Notes under the pieces: model-generated
What the model saw: the letters and a program-made list of their open reading frames with translations, nothing else
Told to the model about the DNA's origin: nothing
Databases searched by the model: none
NCBI RefSeq assembly: GCF_020400725.1
Contig: NZ_JAINVG010000009.1
Location: 1 to 64,000 of the forward strand
Direction: 5' to 3'
From: Streptomyces sp. NK15101
GTDB lineage: Bacteria; Actinomycetota; Actinomycetes; Streptomycetales; Streptomycetaceae
Length of the DNA stretch: 64,000 bases
Program-made: the position numbers and the translations under genes
Shown: one piece after another, positions 43,931 through 52,215 of the stretch
Numbering within the stretch: the first letter of the stretch is position 1
Layout: every line of letters begins with the position of its first letter

Positions 43931-44779
43931 CTACTTCGTGGCCCCTTGCGCGAAACCGTTGTAGATCCACCGCTGGAGCAGCAGGAACACGACGAGCGTC
44001 GGCAGGATGACGAGGATCGCGCCCGCCGAGATGGCCTCCCAGTGCGCACCGAAGGGGCCCTTGAAGCGGAACAGCGAAGTGGAGATGGTCCCGAGGTCCT
44101 CCGAGTGCATGTAGAGGAAGGGGATGTAGAAGTCGTTGTAGGTGGTGATCCCCTTGATGATGACGACGGTGGCGATCGCCGGCTTGAGGAGCGGAAGAAT
44201 GATCTTCCGGTAGATCGTGAACGCGTTGGCGCCGTCGAGGCGGGCGGCCTCGTCCAGCGAGCGGGGGATGGAGCGGATGAACTGCAGGAAGACGTACACC
44301 GAGACGATGTCCGTGCCCATGTAGAGGAGGATCGGGGCCCAGCGGGTGTCCACCAGGCCGAAGCTGTTGACGACCTGGAAGGTCGCGACCTGAGTGGTGA
44401 CGCCCGGTACGAGGGTGGCGACGAGGAAGAGCGCCATGACGAGCTTCTTCGCCCGGAAGTCGAAGCGGTCGACCGCGTAGGCCGTCATCGAGCCGATGAT
44501 CACGGTGCCGCCGACCGAGAAGACGAGGATGAAGGCGGTGTTGCCGAAGGCCGCGAGCATGTGGCCGTCGGTGAACGCCGTGGCGTAGTTCCGGAAGTTC
44601 AGCCAGTCCCCCGGCAAGGAGAGCGCGCCGCCGTCGGAGACCTCCTCGGACGTCTTGAGCGAGGTGAGGAAGACGACAGCCAGTGGCAGCAGGACCACCA
44701 CCGTCGCGGCGAGCAGGGACAGGTAGGTCAGCGCGGTCCCGACCGGCAAGCGGCGGCGCGTCGTCGGGGCGGGGGTCAT
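43931..44779 (-). CDS. Sugar ABC transporter permease (MalG-type)
   Basis: A 282-residue membrane protein with six predicted helices and the EAA loop SLDEAARLDGANAFTIYRKI. The C-terminal GFAQGATK-like end is typical of MalG/LacG permeases. ATG 44779 overlaps the stop of the MalF-type gene (ATGA). No ATPase gene is in the cluster. Streptomyces sugar importers of this class usually share a distant MsiK ATPase, so its absence is expected. Confidence 0.93.
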   Translation of the reverse strand: MTPAPTTRRRLPVGTALTYLSLLAATVVVLLPLAVVFLTSLKTSEEVSDGGALSLPGDWLNFRNYATAFTDGHMLAAFGNTAFILVFSVGGTVIIGSMTAYAVDRFDFRAKKLVMALFLVATLVPGVTTQVATFQVVNSFGLVDTRWAPILLYMGTDIVSVYVFLQFIRSIPRSLDEAARLDGANAFTIYRKIILPLLKPAIATVVIIKGITTYNDFYIPFLYMHSEDLGTISTSLFRFKGPFGAHWEAISAGAILVILPTLVVFLLLQRWIYNGFAQGATK

Positions 44780-45789
44780 ACGAGGTCCACCTTGTCGTCG
44801 GGCACGAGCCGGCGCTGGAGCCAGGTGATCAGCAGGATGATCGCGAGCAGCACCACGGCCGCTGCCGAGGCCAGGCCGGTCTTGTTGAACTGGAAGGCGA
44901 GCTTGACCGTCTGGATGACGAAGGTCGACGTGCCGGTCGCGCCGCCGGTCATGATGTAGGGGATCTCGAACACGGACAGGGAGCCGGAGACCGCCAGGAT
45001 GACGCTGAGGCTGAGGACGGGCTTGATGCTCGGGGCGATGATGTGGCGGAACTGCTTCCATTTGCCCGCACCGTCCAGTTGGGCCGCCTCGTAGAGCTCT
45101 CCGGGGATGGACTGGATGGCGCCGAGGAAGAGGACGAAGTTCAGCCCCGTGAAACGCCAGACCGACACGCCCGCCAGGGACACGTTGGCAGAGGTGGGAT
45201 CGCCGAGCCAGGGATGATCGGTGGTCACACCGAGCCGGGCCAGTACGGAGTCGAGGGTCCCGCCGTCCTGGAAGAAGTAGAGGAAGACGAAGCCGATCGC
45301 GACGCCGTTGATGAGGTAGGGGAAGAAGAGGATCCCCTTGAAGAAGTTGCGGAACCTGAGATCGAAGCTCAGGACCGTGGCGAAGTAGAGGGCGACTCCG
45401 ATCTGGAGGACGGACGCGGCGAGGTAGTAGCCGCTGACGAAGAAGACCCGGAAGAGCTCGGGGCGGGTGAAGATCTGGACGTAGTTCTCCACCCCCGTGA
45501 ACTCGCGGTCGGGGCTCACTCCGTCCCAGTCGGTGAAGCTGTAGGAGATCATGCTCGCCACGGGCACGTAGGTGAACGTGATCAGCAGCGCCAGCGGCAC
45601 CGCCAGGAAGAACCACGGGGTGATGCGCCGGAGCGGGGAGTCGCGCCAGGAGCGTCCCCGGGTGCTCGTGGCGCCCGGGAGTTTCCGGGCCGCGACGGCG
45701 ACCGGGCCCGCCGGGCGGTCGTCCCGGGTCGTCTGACGCGGCCTCCGCGTCGGCTCGGTCCGGGAGGGGGCAGGAGGTGTGTCGGTCAT
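44776..45789 (-). CDS. Sugar ABC transporter permease (MalF-type)
   Basis: A 337-residue membrane protein. The ATG at 45789 is preferred because GAAAGG precedes it and the upstream extension is low quality. Residues 1-~50 are polar; then come helices from FFLAVPLALLITFTYVPVAS onward, with the EAA loop ELYEAAQLDGAGKWKQFRHI. It forms a heterodimeric channel with the MalG-type permease. It lies 77 bp after the binding-protein stop, a gap holding a stable hairpin. Confidence 0.93.
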   Translation of the reverse strand: MTDTPPAPSRTEPTRRPRQTTRDDRPAGPVAVAARKLPGATSTRGRSWRDSPLRRITPWFFLAVPLALLITFTYVPVASMISYSFTDWDGVSPDREFTGVENYVQIFTRPELFRVFFVSGYYLAASVLQIGVALYFATVLSFDLRFRNFFKGILFFPYLINGVAIGFVFLYFFQDGGTLDSVLARLGVTTDHPWLGDPTSANVSLAGVSVWRFTGLNFVLFLGAIQSIPGELYEAAQLDGAGKWKQFRHIIAPSIKPVLSLSVILAVSGSLSVFEIPYIMTGGATGTSTFVIQTVKLAFQFNKTGLASAAAVVLLAIILLITWLQRRLVPDDKVDLV

Positions 45790-45821
45790 GTCGGCCTTTC
45801 GTGTCCGCGGCTGCGGGAGAT

Positions 45822-45855
45822 CGGGGCCCGGCCGGTGTCGTACGGCCGGGCCCCG
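45822..45855 (-). terminator. Intra-operon hairpin between binding-protein and permease genes
   Basis: CGGGGCCCGGCCG (45822-45834) pairs perfectly with 45843-45855 around an 8-nt loop. Such hairpins commonly protect the binding-protein mRNA and limit readthrough, so that binding protein exceeds permease. Confidence 0.75.
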
Positions 45856-45866
45856 CTCCGCCGGTG

Positions 45867-47186
45867 TCAGGAACCGGCGGTCTTCGCCGCCTCGTCCCAC
45901 CTCTTGTCCAGGTCGGCGAAGAAGTCCTGGAGGCTGCCCTCCTGCGCTCCGCGGGCGGTGTCGATGAGCTTCTGCCGGTAGTCGGGCTTGTTCAGGCCGA
46001 TTTCGGCTGCGTTGTCGATGTCGTTGACCAGGGCCGTCCTGGCCTCGGAGCGCTCCACGAAGGTGACATCGTTGTCAACGAAGTCCTTGAGGGTCGCCGG
46101 CATCGGAGCCGACTTCACCGCCGGCACCGCGCCCTCCTGCTCCGAGTAGCCGGACTTCTCCGTGAACCAGTCGATCCAGGCGCGCGCGGCCGGCTTGTTC
46201 TCGGAGTAGGCGCTGACGGCCTGCTGGTAGTCGGAGACCAGGGTGGCGCAGAACTTGCCGCCCTTCTGGGCGGGGAAGGGCATGAAGCCGATGTCCGCCG
46301 GCGAGCCGCCGGCCTCCTTCGCCGCGCCCTGCATCTGCGTGATCGACCAGGAGCCGAGCATCATCGTGCCGACCTTGCCCTCGGCGAGCATCGCCTTGGA
46401 GCTCTCCCAGTTCGTGGTGGTCGGGTCCTTCTCGGCGAGACCCTGCTTCACGATGTCGTGGACCAGCGTGTCGATGGCGTGGAGCTCTCCCCCGGCCTTC
46501 CACGGCGACACCGGGCCGGCCAGCTTGTCGGTCGCCTTCGCGTCGCAGGTCACGGAGCCCACGTTGGCGGTCCACTGGACCAGCGGCCAGCCGTCCTTGA
46601 AGTTCGTGTAGTAGGGAACGGCCTCGGTCTTGTCGCCGATGGCCTTCAGGTCCGCGAGGAACTCCTGCGGGGTCTTCGGCCACGCGGCGATCCCGGCCTT
46701 CTTCCACACGGCCTTGTTGTAGACGAAGCCGTTGGCGGTGCCGAACTGGGCGATGCCGTAGACCTTGCCGGCCACCTCGGTCTTGTCGCTGAAGCGGTAC
46801 TTCTCCGCGAGTTCGGCGGTCGGCCCGAGGGGGGCGAAGAACTTCGGGTAGTCGTTCTTGGCGACCGCCGCGGGGATCATCAGCACGTCACCGTAGGCCT
46901 TGGCGTTCATACGGATCTTCACCTCCCCCTCGTAGTCTGTGATCCCCTCGAACTTCACCTTCACCTTGGGGTAGAGCTTGTTGAACTCCGCGGCGTACCG
47001 CTTCAGCGTGCCGTTCTGGACGAGGTCGGTCCGCTGGGTGAGGACCTTGATCTCCCCGGAGACCTCGTTCGGGTCGGCGGGCGCCGCCGCGGTCTCGCCC
47101 GACGCGGCACCTCCGCCACTGCATCCCGCCACGGTCAGCATCGCGACGGTGAGAAGCGCGCCCGTGAGCGTCTTCGTCTTCCCCAT
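45867..47186 (-). CDS. Sugar ABC transporter substrate-binding lipoprotein
   Basis: A 439-residue family-1 binding protein with AAGGAG before the ATG at 47186. The lipoprotein signal ends in TVAGC. The mature protein has the MalE-like two-lobe pattern (EFNKLYPKVKVKFEGITDYE, YGIAQFGTANGFVYNKAVWK, MLAEGKVGTMMLGSWSI). It is divergent from the GH2 beta-mannosidase gene, and both promoters carry the same 17-bp motif. The likely ligand is a beta-manno- or glucomanno-oligosaccharide, inferred from the neighbouring hydrolases. Confidence 0.93.
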   Translation of the reverse strand: MGKTKTLTGALLTVAMLTVAGCSGGGAASGETAAAPADPNEVSGEIKVLTQRTDLVQNGTLKRYAAEFNKLYPKVKVKFEGITDYEGEVKIRMNAKAYGDVLMIPAAVAKNDYPKFFAPLGPTAELAEKYRFSDKTEVAGKVYGIAQFGTANGFVYNKAVWKKAGIAAWPKTPQEFLADLKAIGDKTEAVPYYTNFKDGWPLVQWTANVGSVTCDAKATDKLAGPVSPWKAGGELHAIDTLVHDIVKQGLAEKDPTTTNWESSKAMLAEGKVGTMMLGSWSITQMQGAAKEAGGSPADIGFMPFPAQKGGKFCATLVSDYQQAVSAYSENKPAARAWIDWFTEKSGYSEQEGAVPAVKSAPMPATLKDFVDNDVTFVERSEARTALVNDIDNAAEIGLNKPDYRQKLIDTARGAQEGSLQDFFADLDKRWDEAAKTAGS

Positions 47187-47236
47187 GTGCCCAACTCCTT
47201 CAGGGTTACGGCTCAGGTCAAAGTGGGATGTCGGCA

Positions 47237-47269
47237 CTATGACAGGACCGTATGAACCGGTAAAGCTCC
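47237..47269 (-). promoter_or_regulatory. Promoter and operator of the sugar importer operon
   Basis: On the minus strand TTTACC (47265-47260) and CATAGT (47242-47237), 17 bp apart, form a promoter about 50 bp before the start codon. The -35 lies inside ATGAACCGGTAAAGCTC (47253-47269), which recurs inverted at 47367-47383. A LacI-type repressor bound here would occlude the -35. Confidence 0.7.
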
Positions 47270-47366
47270 GGATTCCCGCACGATGCCCAATCGTTATCGG
47301 TGCACCACGAAGACGCCCAATCGCGCCCTCATTCGAGACTCTCCGTACACATTCCATTACGGAAAT

Positions 47367-47411
47367 GAGCTTTACCGGTTCATAGACAGCCGGTGTGCGT
47401 ACGGCTAGGTT
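47367..47411 (+). promoter_or_regulatory. Promoter and operator of the beta-mannosidase-LacI operon
   Basis: GAGCTTTACCGGTTCAT (47367-47383) is the exact reverse complement of 47253-47269. TAGACA (47383-47388) and TAGGTT (47406-47411), spaced 17 bp, are a good promoter directly beside it. The two 17-mers thus stand symmetrically in front of two divergent promoters. Confidence 0.7.
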
Positions 47412-47462
47412 GTCCGGGTCGTATACGCATCCCGCCGCAGTCAGGCGATTGGAGCCGCACAC

Positions 47463-49886
47463 ATGAAGGACGTCACCCAGCTGACCGAGGGCTGGAGCCT
47501 GCGCCACGAGGGCGCGCTGCTCCCGGCCCGCGTTCCCGGCTGCGTCCACACCGATCTGCTCGCCGCGCAGGTCATACCCGACCCCTTCATCGGCCGGAAC
47601 GAGACCGAGATCGCTTGGGTCGGCAGGCAAGGGTGGTCCTACGTCACGGAGTTGACCCACGACAGCACGCACGAGCGCACGGAGCTGGTCTTCGACGGAC
47701 TGGACACCGCCGCGGAGATCGTCCTGGCCGGCGACGTCCTCGGCACGACCCGCAACATGCACCGCGCCCACCGCTTCGACGTCACGGGCCTCACGGGCCG
47801 CCTGGAGGTGCGCTTCGGCTCGGCGTACGAGGAGGCGGACCGGGTCCGCGCGCTCACCGGGGAACGGCCCAACGTCTATCCGGAGCCCTTCCAGTACATC
47901 CGCAAGATGGCGTGCAGTTTCGGCTGGGACTGGGGGCCCACCGTCGTGACGGCGGGCATGTGGCGCCCGGTGCGCCTGGAGCACTGGTCGACCGCCCGGC
48001 TCGCCGAGGTCCGCCCGCTCGTCACGGTCGACGGCGCGACCGGTCACGTCGAGCTCCGGCTCCGGGCGGAGCGCACGGAGCGCGGCACCGGTCGGCCGCT
48101 GACCGTCCGAGCCACCGTCCGAGGGGAGGAGGTGGAGACCGAGGGCCAGGTCTCCTTCACCGGCGACGAGGCGGTGCTGCGTCTCGAAGTGGCCGCGCCG
48201 CGGATCTGGTGGCCGCGCGGCTACGGGGACCAGCCCCTGTACGAGCTCGAAGTGACCCTGCTCGACGAGGAGGAAGGGCCGCTCGACGCCTGGCGACGCC
48301 GGATCGGCTTCCGCAGCGTCGAACTCGACCGGTCCCCCGACGCGCACGGAACCGGCTGCACCTTCGTCGTCAACGGCGTCCGGATCTTCGCGCGCGGGGT
48401 CAACTGGATCCCGGACGACGTGCTGCCCTCCCGGATGACGCCGGAGCGCTACCGGACCCGGCTCCGTCAGGCCGCCGAGGCCAACGTCGACCTGGTGCGC
48501 GTCTGGGGCGGCGGCATCTACGAGGACGACGCCTTCTACGACGTCTGCGACGAACTCGGACTCATGGTGTGGCAGGACTTCCTGTTCGCCTGCGCCGCCT
48601 ACCCCGAGGAACAGCCGCTGCGCGGCGAGGTCGAGGCGGAGGCGCGTGACAACGTTGTCCGCCTGATGACGCACCCCAGCCTGGTCCTCTGGAACGGCAA
48701 CAACGAGAACCTCTGGGGCTTCCGCGACTGGGACTGGGAGGGGCCTCTCGCGGGCGACTCCTGGGGCGAGGGGTACTACCTCGGCGTGCTCCCGCGCATC
48801 GTCGCCGAACTGGACCCGACCCGCCCGTACACGGCGGGCAGCCCGTGGTCGGGTTCCTGGGAGCACCACCCCAACGACCCCCGCCACGGAACCCACCACT
48901 CCTGGGAGGTGTGGAACCGCCAGGACTACGCCGAGTACCGCGCGAACGTCCCGCGTTTCGTCGCCGAGTTCGGCTGGCAGGCACCCCCCGCCCTCGCGAC
49001 GCTGCACCGCGCCCTGCCCGGCGAGCACCTCGCCCCGGACTCCCCCGGCATGCTCCACCACCAGAAGGCCGAGGACGGCAACGGCAAACTCGACCGGGGC
49101 ATCGCCCGGCACTTCCCGCTCCCCGAGGACGACTTCGACCGTTGGCACTACCTGGCGCAGGTGGTGCAGGCGCGGGCCGTGGCGGCGGGCATCGAACACT
49201 GGCGGGCCAACTGGCCGGTGTGCGCCGGCACGGTGGTGTGGCAGCTCAACGACTGCTGGCCGGTGAGCTCGTGGGCGGCGATCGACGGCGACGGCCGGCT
49301 CAAGCCGCTCTACCACGAACTGCGCCGGGTGTACGCGGACCGGCTGCTGACGCTGCTGCCGGGCGAGGACGGGCCGGTGCTCGCCGTCGACAACCAGTCG
49401 GGCGCTTCCTGGCACGCCCAGGTCACCCTGCGGCGGTTCGACGCGGACGGCACCGTCCTGGCGAGGTGCGTGGTCGAGGTCGAGGCCGCGCCGCGCTCGG
49501 TCGCCCGGTCGGTGCTCCCGGCGGAACTGCTGCCCGCCCCCGGATCCTCCAAGGAGTTCCTCGTCGCCGACGCCGACGGGCTGCGTGCGGTGCACTTCCC
49601 GGTGCCGGACCGGGAGTTCGCCTACCCGCCCGCCCGCTACGACATCCGGCTGGAGGCCGTCCCCCGTGAGGGCACGGCCGTCGACGTGGTGGTGACGGCG
49701 CGGACGCTGGTGAGAGACCTCCTCCTCCAGCCCGACCGGCTCGGTCCGGCGGCGAGCGCCGACCGGGGCCTGCTCACGCTGCTCCCCGGCGAAGAGACCA
49801 GGATCCGGTTGAGCGGCTGCGGAGACCTCGACCTCGACGGCGTCGAACGGGTCCGCGCGGCCCTGTTCAGCGTGGACCCGGCGTGA
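47463..49886 (+). CDS. GH2 beta-mannosidase
   Basis: An 807-residue intracellular glycosidase without signal peptide; GGAG precedes the ATG. Domain order is jelly-roll, immunoglobulin-like domain, TIM barrel, C-terminal beta domains. The beta-mannosidase hallmark CSFGWDWGPT is present, with the acid/base E415 in WNGNNENLWG and the nucleophile E502 in VAEFGWQ. The WQLNDCWPVSSWA block is also typical. It removes beta-mannose from the non-reducing end of imported oligosaccharides. GTGA overlap couples it to the second LacI gene. A perfect GACAACGTTGTC palindrome lies inside the gene at 48648-48659. Confidence 0.94.
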   Translation: MKDVTQLTEGWSLRHEGALLPARVPGCVHTDLLAAQVIPDPFIGRNETEIAWVGRQGWSYVTELTHDSTHERTELVFDGLDTAAEIVLAGDVLGTTRNMHRAHRFDVTGLTGRLEVRFGSAYEEADRVRALTGERPNVYPEPFQYIRKMACSFGWDWGPTVVTAGMWRPVRLEHWSTARLAEVRPLVTVDGATGHVELRLRAERTERGTGRPLTVRATVRGEEVETEGQVSFTGDEAVLRLEVAAPRIWWPRGYGDQPLYELEVTLLDEEEGPLDAWRRRIGFRSVELDRSPDAHGTGCTFVVNGVRIFARGVNWIPDDVLPSRMTPERYRTRLRQAAEANVDLVRVWGGGIYEDDAFYDVCDELGLMVWQDFLFACAAYPEEQPLRGEVEAEARDNVVRLMTHPSLVLWNGNNENLWGFRDWDWEGPLAGDSWGEGYYLGVLPRIVAELDPTRPYTAGSPWSGSWEHHPNDPRHGTHHSWEVWNRQDYAEYRANVPRFVAEFGWQAPPALATLHRALPGEHLAPDSPGMLHHQKAEDGNGKLDRGIARHFPLPEDDFDRWHYLAQVVQARAVAAGIEHWRANWPVCAGTVVWQLNDCWPVSSWAAIDGDGRLKPLYHELRRVYADRLLTLLPGEDGPVLAVDNQSGASWHAQVTLRRFDADGTVLARCVVEVEAAPRSVARSVLPAELLPAPGSSKEFLVADADGLRAVHFPVPDREFAYPPARYDIRLEAVPREGTAVDVVVTARTLVRDLLLQPDRLGPAASADRGLLTLLPGEETRIRLSGCGDLDLDGVERVRAALFSVDPA

Positions 49887-50923
49887 GCGCCCGCGCTCCT
49901 CGCGTGACCATCAACGACGTCGCCGCGCGGGCCGGCGTGTCGAAGGGCGCCGTCTCCATGGCGTTCAACGACCGCCCGGGGGTGTCGCGGGCGACCCGCG
50001 AGCGGATCTTCGAGGTCGCTCGCGAGCTGGGCTGGGCCCCGCACCAGACCGCGCGGAGCCTGTCCGGCCGACGCGCGGGCATCGTGGGCCTGGCCGTCTG
50101 CCGCCCGGCCCGGCTGCTCGGTCTGGAACCCTTCTACATGGAGTTCATCTCCGGCATCGAGAGCGTGCTGACGGACCGTTCGTGCTCTCTGCTGCTCCGT
50201 CTGGTGCGGGACCTCGACGAGGAGGTCGCCCTGTACGAGGAGTGGTGGCGGAGCAAGACGATCGGCGGGGCCATCCTGGTCGACTTCCACCAGGAGGATC
50301 CCCGGATCCCCCCGCTGCGGGCGCTGGGGCTGCCCGCGGTCGCCGTCGGACACCCGTCGCTGACCGGCGGTTTCCCCTCGGTGTGGACGGACGACGCCAC
50401 GGCGGCCGCAGACGCCGTGCGATACCTGGCGGCGCTCGGCCACCGGCGCATCGCCCGTGTGGGCGGTCCGGCGGGACTCGGGCACAGCGCCATCCGCGCG
50501 CGGGCGTTCGAGGCCACGATGGCCGAGCTCGGTCTCGACGGCCGCCGCCAGGTGTCGACCGGCTTCGCCGGCGAGGAGGGTGCACGGGCTACTCGCGGGC
50601 TTCTGCTGACGCGGGACCGCCCGACGGCGATCGTGTACGACAACGACATCATGGCCGTCGCGGGGGCCGCCGTGGCGGCCGAGATGGGGCTCGTGGTGCC
50701 GGACGACGTGTCGTTGCTGGCCTGGGACGACTCGCAGCTGTGCCGACTCACGCACCCGCCGCTGTCGGCGATGAGCCATGACGTGCACCGCTTCGGCGAG
50801 GAGGTCGCGCGTGCCCTGTTCGAGGTGATCGAAGGCACCCGGAGCGAGGCACTCCAGGTGCCGACGCCGTCGCTGACCCCCCGGGGTTCCACGGGCCCGC
50901 CCCGTACGCGCGAAGGCGCATGA
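49883..50923 (+). CDS. LacI-family transcriptional regulator (second copy)
   Basis: A 346-residue paralogue of the LacI protein at 42890. HTH: VTINDVAARAGVSKGAVSMA; sensor domain with FYMEFISGIESVLTDR and VYDNDIMAVAGA. GTG 49883 overlaps the beta-mannosidase stop, so it is made with the mannosidase and would be autoregulated through the 47367 operator. The stop codon lies in the foot of a strong terminator. The most likely targets are the importer and mannosidase promoters, with a mannose disaccharide as inducer; this is inference. Confidence 0.93.
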   Translation: MSARAPRVTINDVAARAGVSKGAVSMAFNDRPGVSRATRERIFEVARELGWAPHQTARSLSGRRAGIVGLAVCRPARLLGLEPFYMEFISGIESVLTDRSCSLLLRLVRDLDEEVALYEEWWRSKTIGGAILVDFHQEDPRIPPLRALGLPAVAVGHPSLTGGFPSVWTDDATAAADAVRYLAALGHRRIARVGGPAGLGHSAIRARAFEATMAELGLDGRRQVSTGFAGEEGARATRGLLLTRDRPTAIVYDNDIMAVAGAAVAAEMGLVVPDDVSLLAWDDSQLCRLTHPPLSAMSHDVHRFGEEVARALFEVIEGTRSEALQVPTPSLTPRGSTGPPRTREGA

Positions 50924-50963
50924 CGAGGGGCCGTACCCCCTGCCGGAGGTACGGCCCCTCGTC
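50922..50963. terminator. 16-bp terminator stem overlapping the LacI stop
   Basis: GACGAGGGGCCGTACC (50922-50937) is perfectly complementary to 50948-50963, with a 10-nt loop. It sits between convergent genes and begins inside the TGA stop codon. The remaining ~150 bp to the esterase stop shows nothing. Confidence 0.85.
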
Positions 50964-51113
50964 CCGACAGTCGTGGGAACGCCCCCGGCCGCCGGTTCCG
51001 CGGAGCCTGCGCTTTCGCGAGCCGCCCGAGCCTCGGCACCGGCACCTTCGGTGTGCCGCGCCCCTGGCACTTCCGACCCGGCGGGTCACCGGAACACCCG
51101 GCGCGCGGCCGCC

Positions 51114-52094
51114 TCAGGAGGGACGCAGGCGCGGGTGCGCCCGCAGCCAGCGCAGGTGCTCGACGGCGGTGGCGCCCCTGCCTCCGGCGTGGTCGCCGAA
51201 GGGCCACTCCCTGATGTCCTTCTCCCCCGCGTACGCGCGGAAGGCCGCGAGGACGGTGGACGGCGGGCAGACGGGATCCATCAGACCGGCGCTGAACAGC
51301 GCGGGAGCCGTGGCCCGGCGGGCGAAGTGCACACCGTCGAAGTACCCGAGGGTGGTGAAGACCCGCTCCGTCGCGTACGGGGCGTGGTGGCGGAGGTGGT
51401 CGACGAGTTCGGTGTACGGGCCTTCGGTGGCCGTCTCGGCGCCGCGCCGGATGTGGCAGAGGAAGGGCACGTCGGGCAGGGCGCCCGCGATGCGGTCGCC
51501 GGTGAGTCCGGCGACGGCCAGGGCGAGCCCGCCTCCCTGGCTGGCGCCCTGGACCACGATCCGCTGCGGGTCGACGTGGGGGATCGTACGTGCGGCGTCA
51601 ACCGCCCGGACGCAGTCGGTGACGAGGCGTCGGTAGTAGTGGGCGTGGGGCGACTCGATGCCCCGGGTCATGTACCCGTGCACCCAGTGGGTGCCGCCGT
51701 CCGGGTGCGGATCGGGGGTGTCGTGGCCCTGGCCCCGGCTGTCGACGACGAGGTGGGCGTATCCGGCGGACGCGTACAGGAGATGGTCGACGACCCGCCC
51801 CCGGCCTCCGCTGTAACCGATGTACGTGACCACCGTCGGCAGGGGCTCCTCCGCCTCGGAGGGAACCAGGAGCCACGCCGCGACGGGGTCGCCGGCCCAG
51901 CCGGCGAATCTCACGTCGTAGGCGTCGAGCGTGGTGAGGGGCGAGTCGGACACCGGCCGGACGGCCGGATCGCTCCCGGCCTCCCGCGCGGTCCGCAGGG
52001 TCTCGTCCCAGAAGGCGTCGAAGTCCGCCGGCTCCTCCGGGAGATCGGCGGTCCGGGCGGCCGGGTGGTCCGGCGGAAGGTCGGTGTACGGCAC
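51114..52094 (-). CDS. CE7-family acetyl esterase (acetyl-xylan/cephalosporin-C deacetylase type)
   Basis: A 326-residue alpha/beta hydrolase. The GTG at 52094 is preceded by GAGGAG; the longer frame to 52181 adds a low-quality stretch. CE7 hallmarks are the RGQ motif (DSRGQGHDTPD), nucleophile serine in GASQGGGLA, aspartate in GLMDPVCPP and histidine in FGDHAGG. No signal peptide is present, so it acts inside the cell, as CE7 enzymes do, removing acetyl groups from imported oligosaccharides. This fits acetylated glucomannan. It lies downstream of the mannanase gene in the same direction with a hairpin between. Confidence 0.92.
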   Translation of the reverse strand: MPYTDLPPDHPAARTADLPEEPADFDAFWDETLRTAREAGSDPAVRPVSDSPLTTLDAYDVRFAGWAGDPVAAWLLVPSEAEEPLPTVVTYIGYSGGRGRVVDHLLYASAGYAHLVVDSRGQGHDTPDPHPDGGTHWVHGYMTRGIESPHAHYYRRLVTDCVRAVDAARTIPHVDPQRIVVQGASQGGGLALAVAGLTGDRIAGALPDVPFLCHIRRGAETATEGPYTELVDHLRHHAPYATERVFTTLGYFDGVHFARRATAPALFSAGLMDPVCPPSTVLAAFRAYAGEKDIREWPFGDHAGGRGATAVEHLRWLRAHPRLRPS

Positions 52095-52168
52095 GGGAGG
52101 CTCCTCACGGAGGGGACCGGCCGCGCTCGGCCCGTCGGGGCGGCGCGGCCGGTCGTGTCGGGTGGGTG

Positions 52169-52199
52169 CGGGCCCCGTCACGGGGGGGGGCGGGGCCCG
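52169..52199 (-). terminator. Hairpin with homopolymer loop between mannanase and esterase genes
   Basis: CGGGCCCCG (52169-52177) pairs with 52191-52199. The loop holds an uninterrupted run of nine G on the plus strand (C in the mRNA). It may attenuate readthrough from the mannanase into the esterase gene. Confidence 0.5.
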
Positions 52200-52215
52200 G
52201 AGGGGCGGGTGTGAA

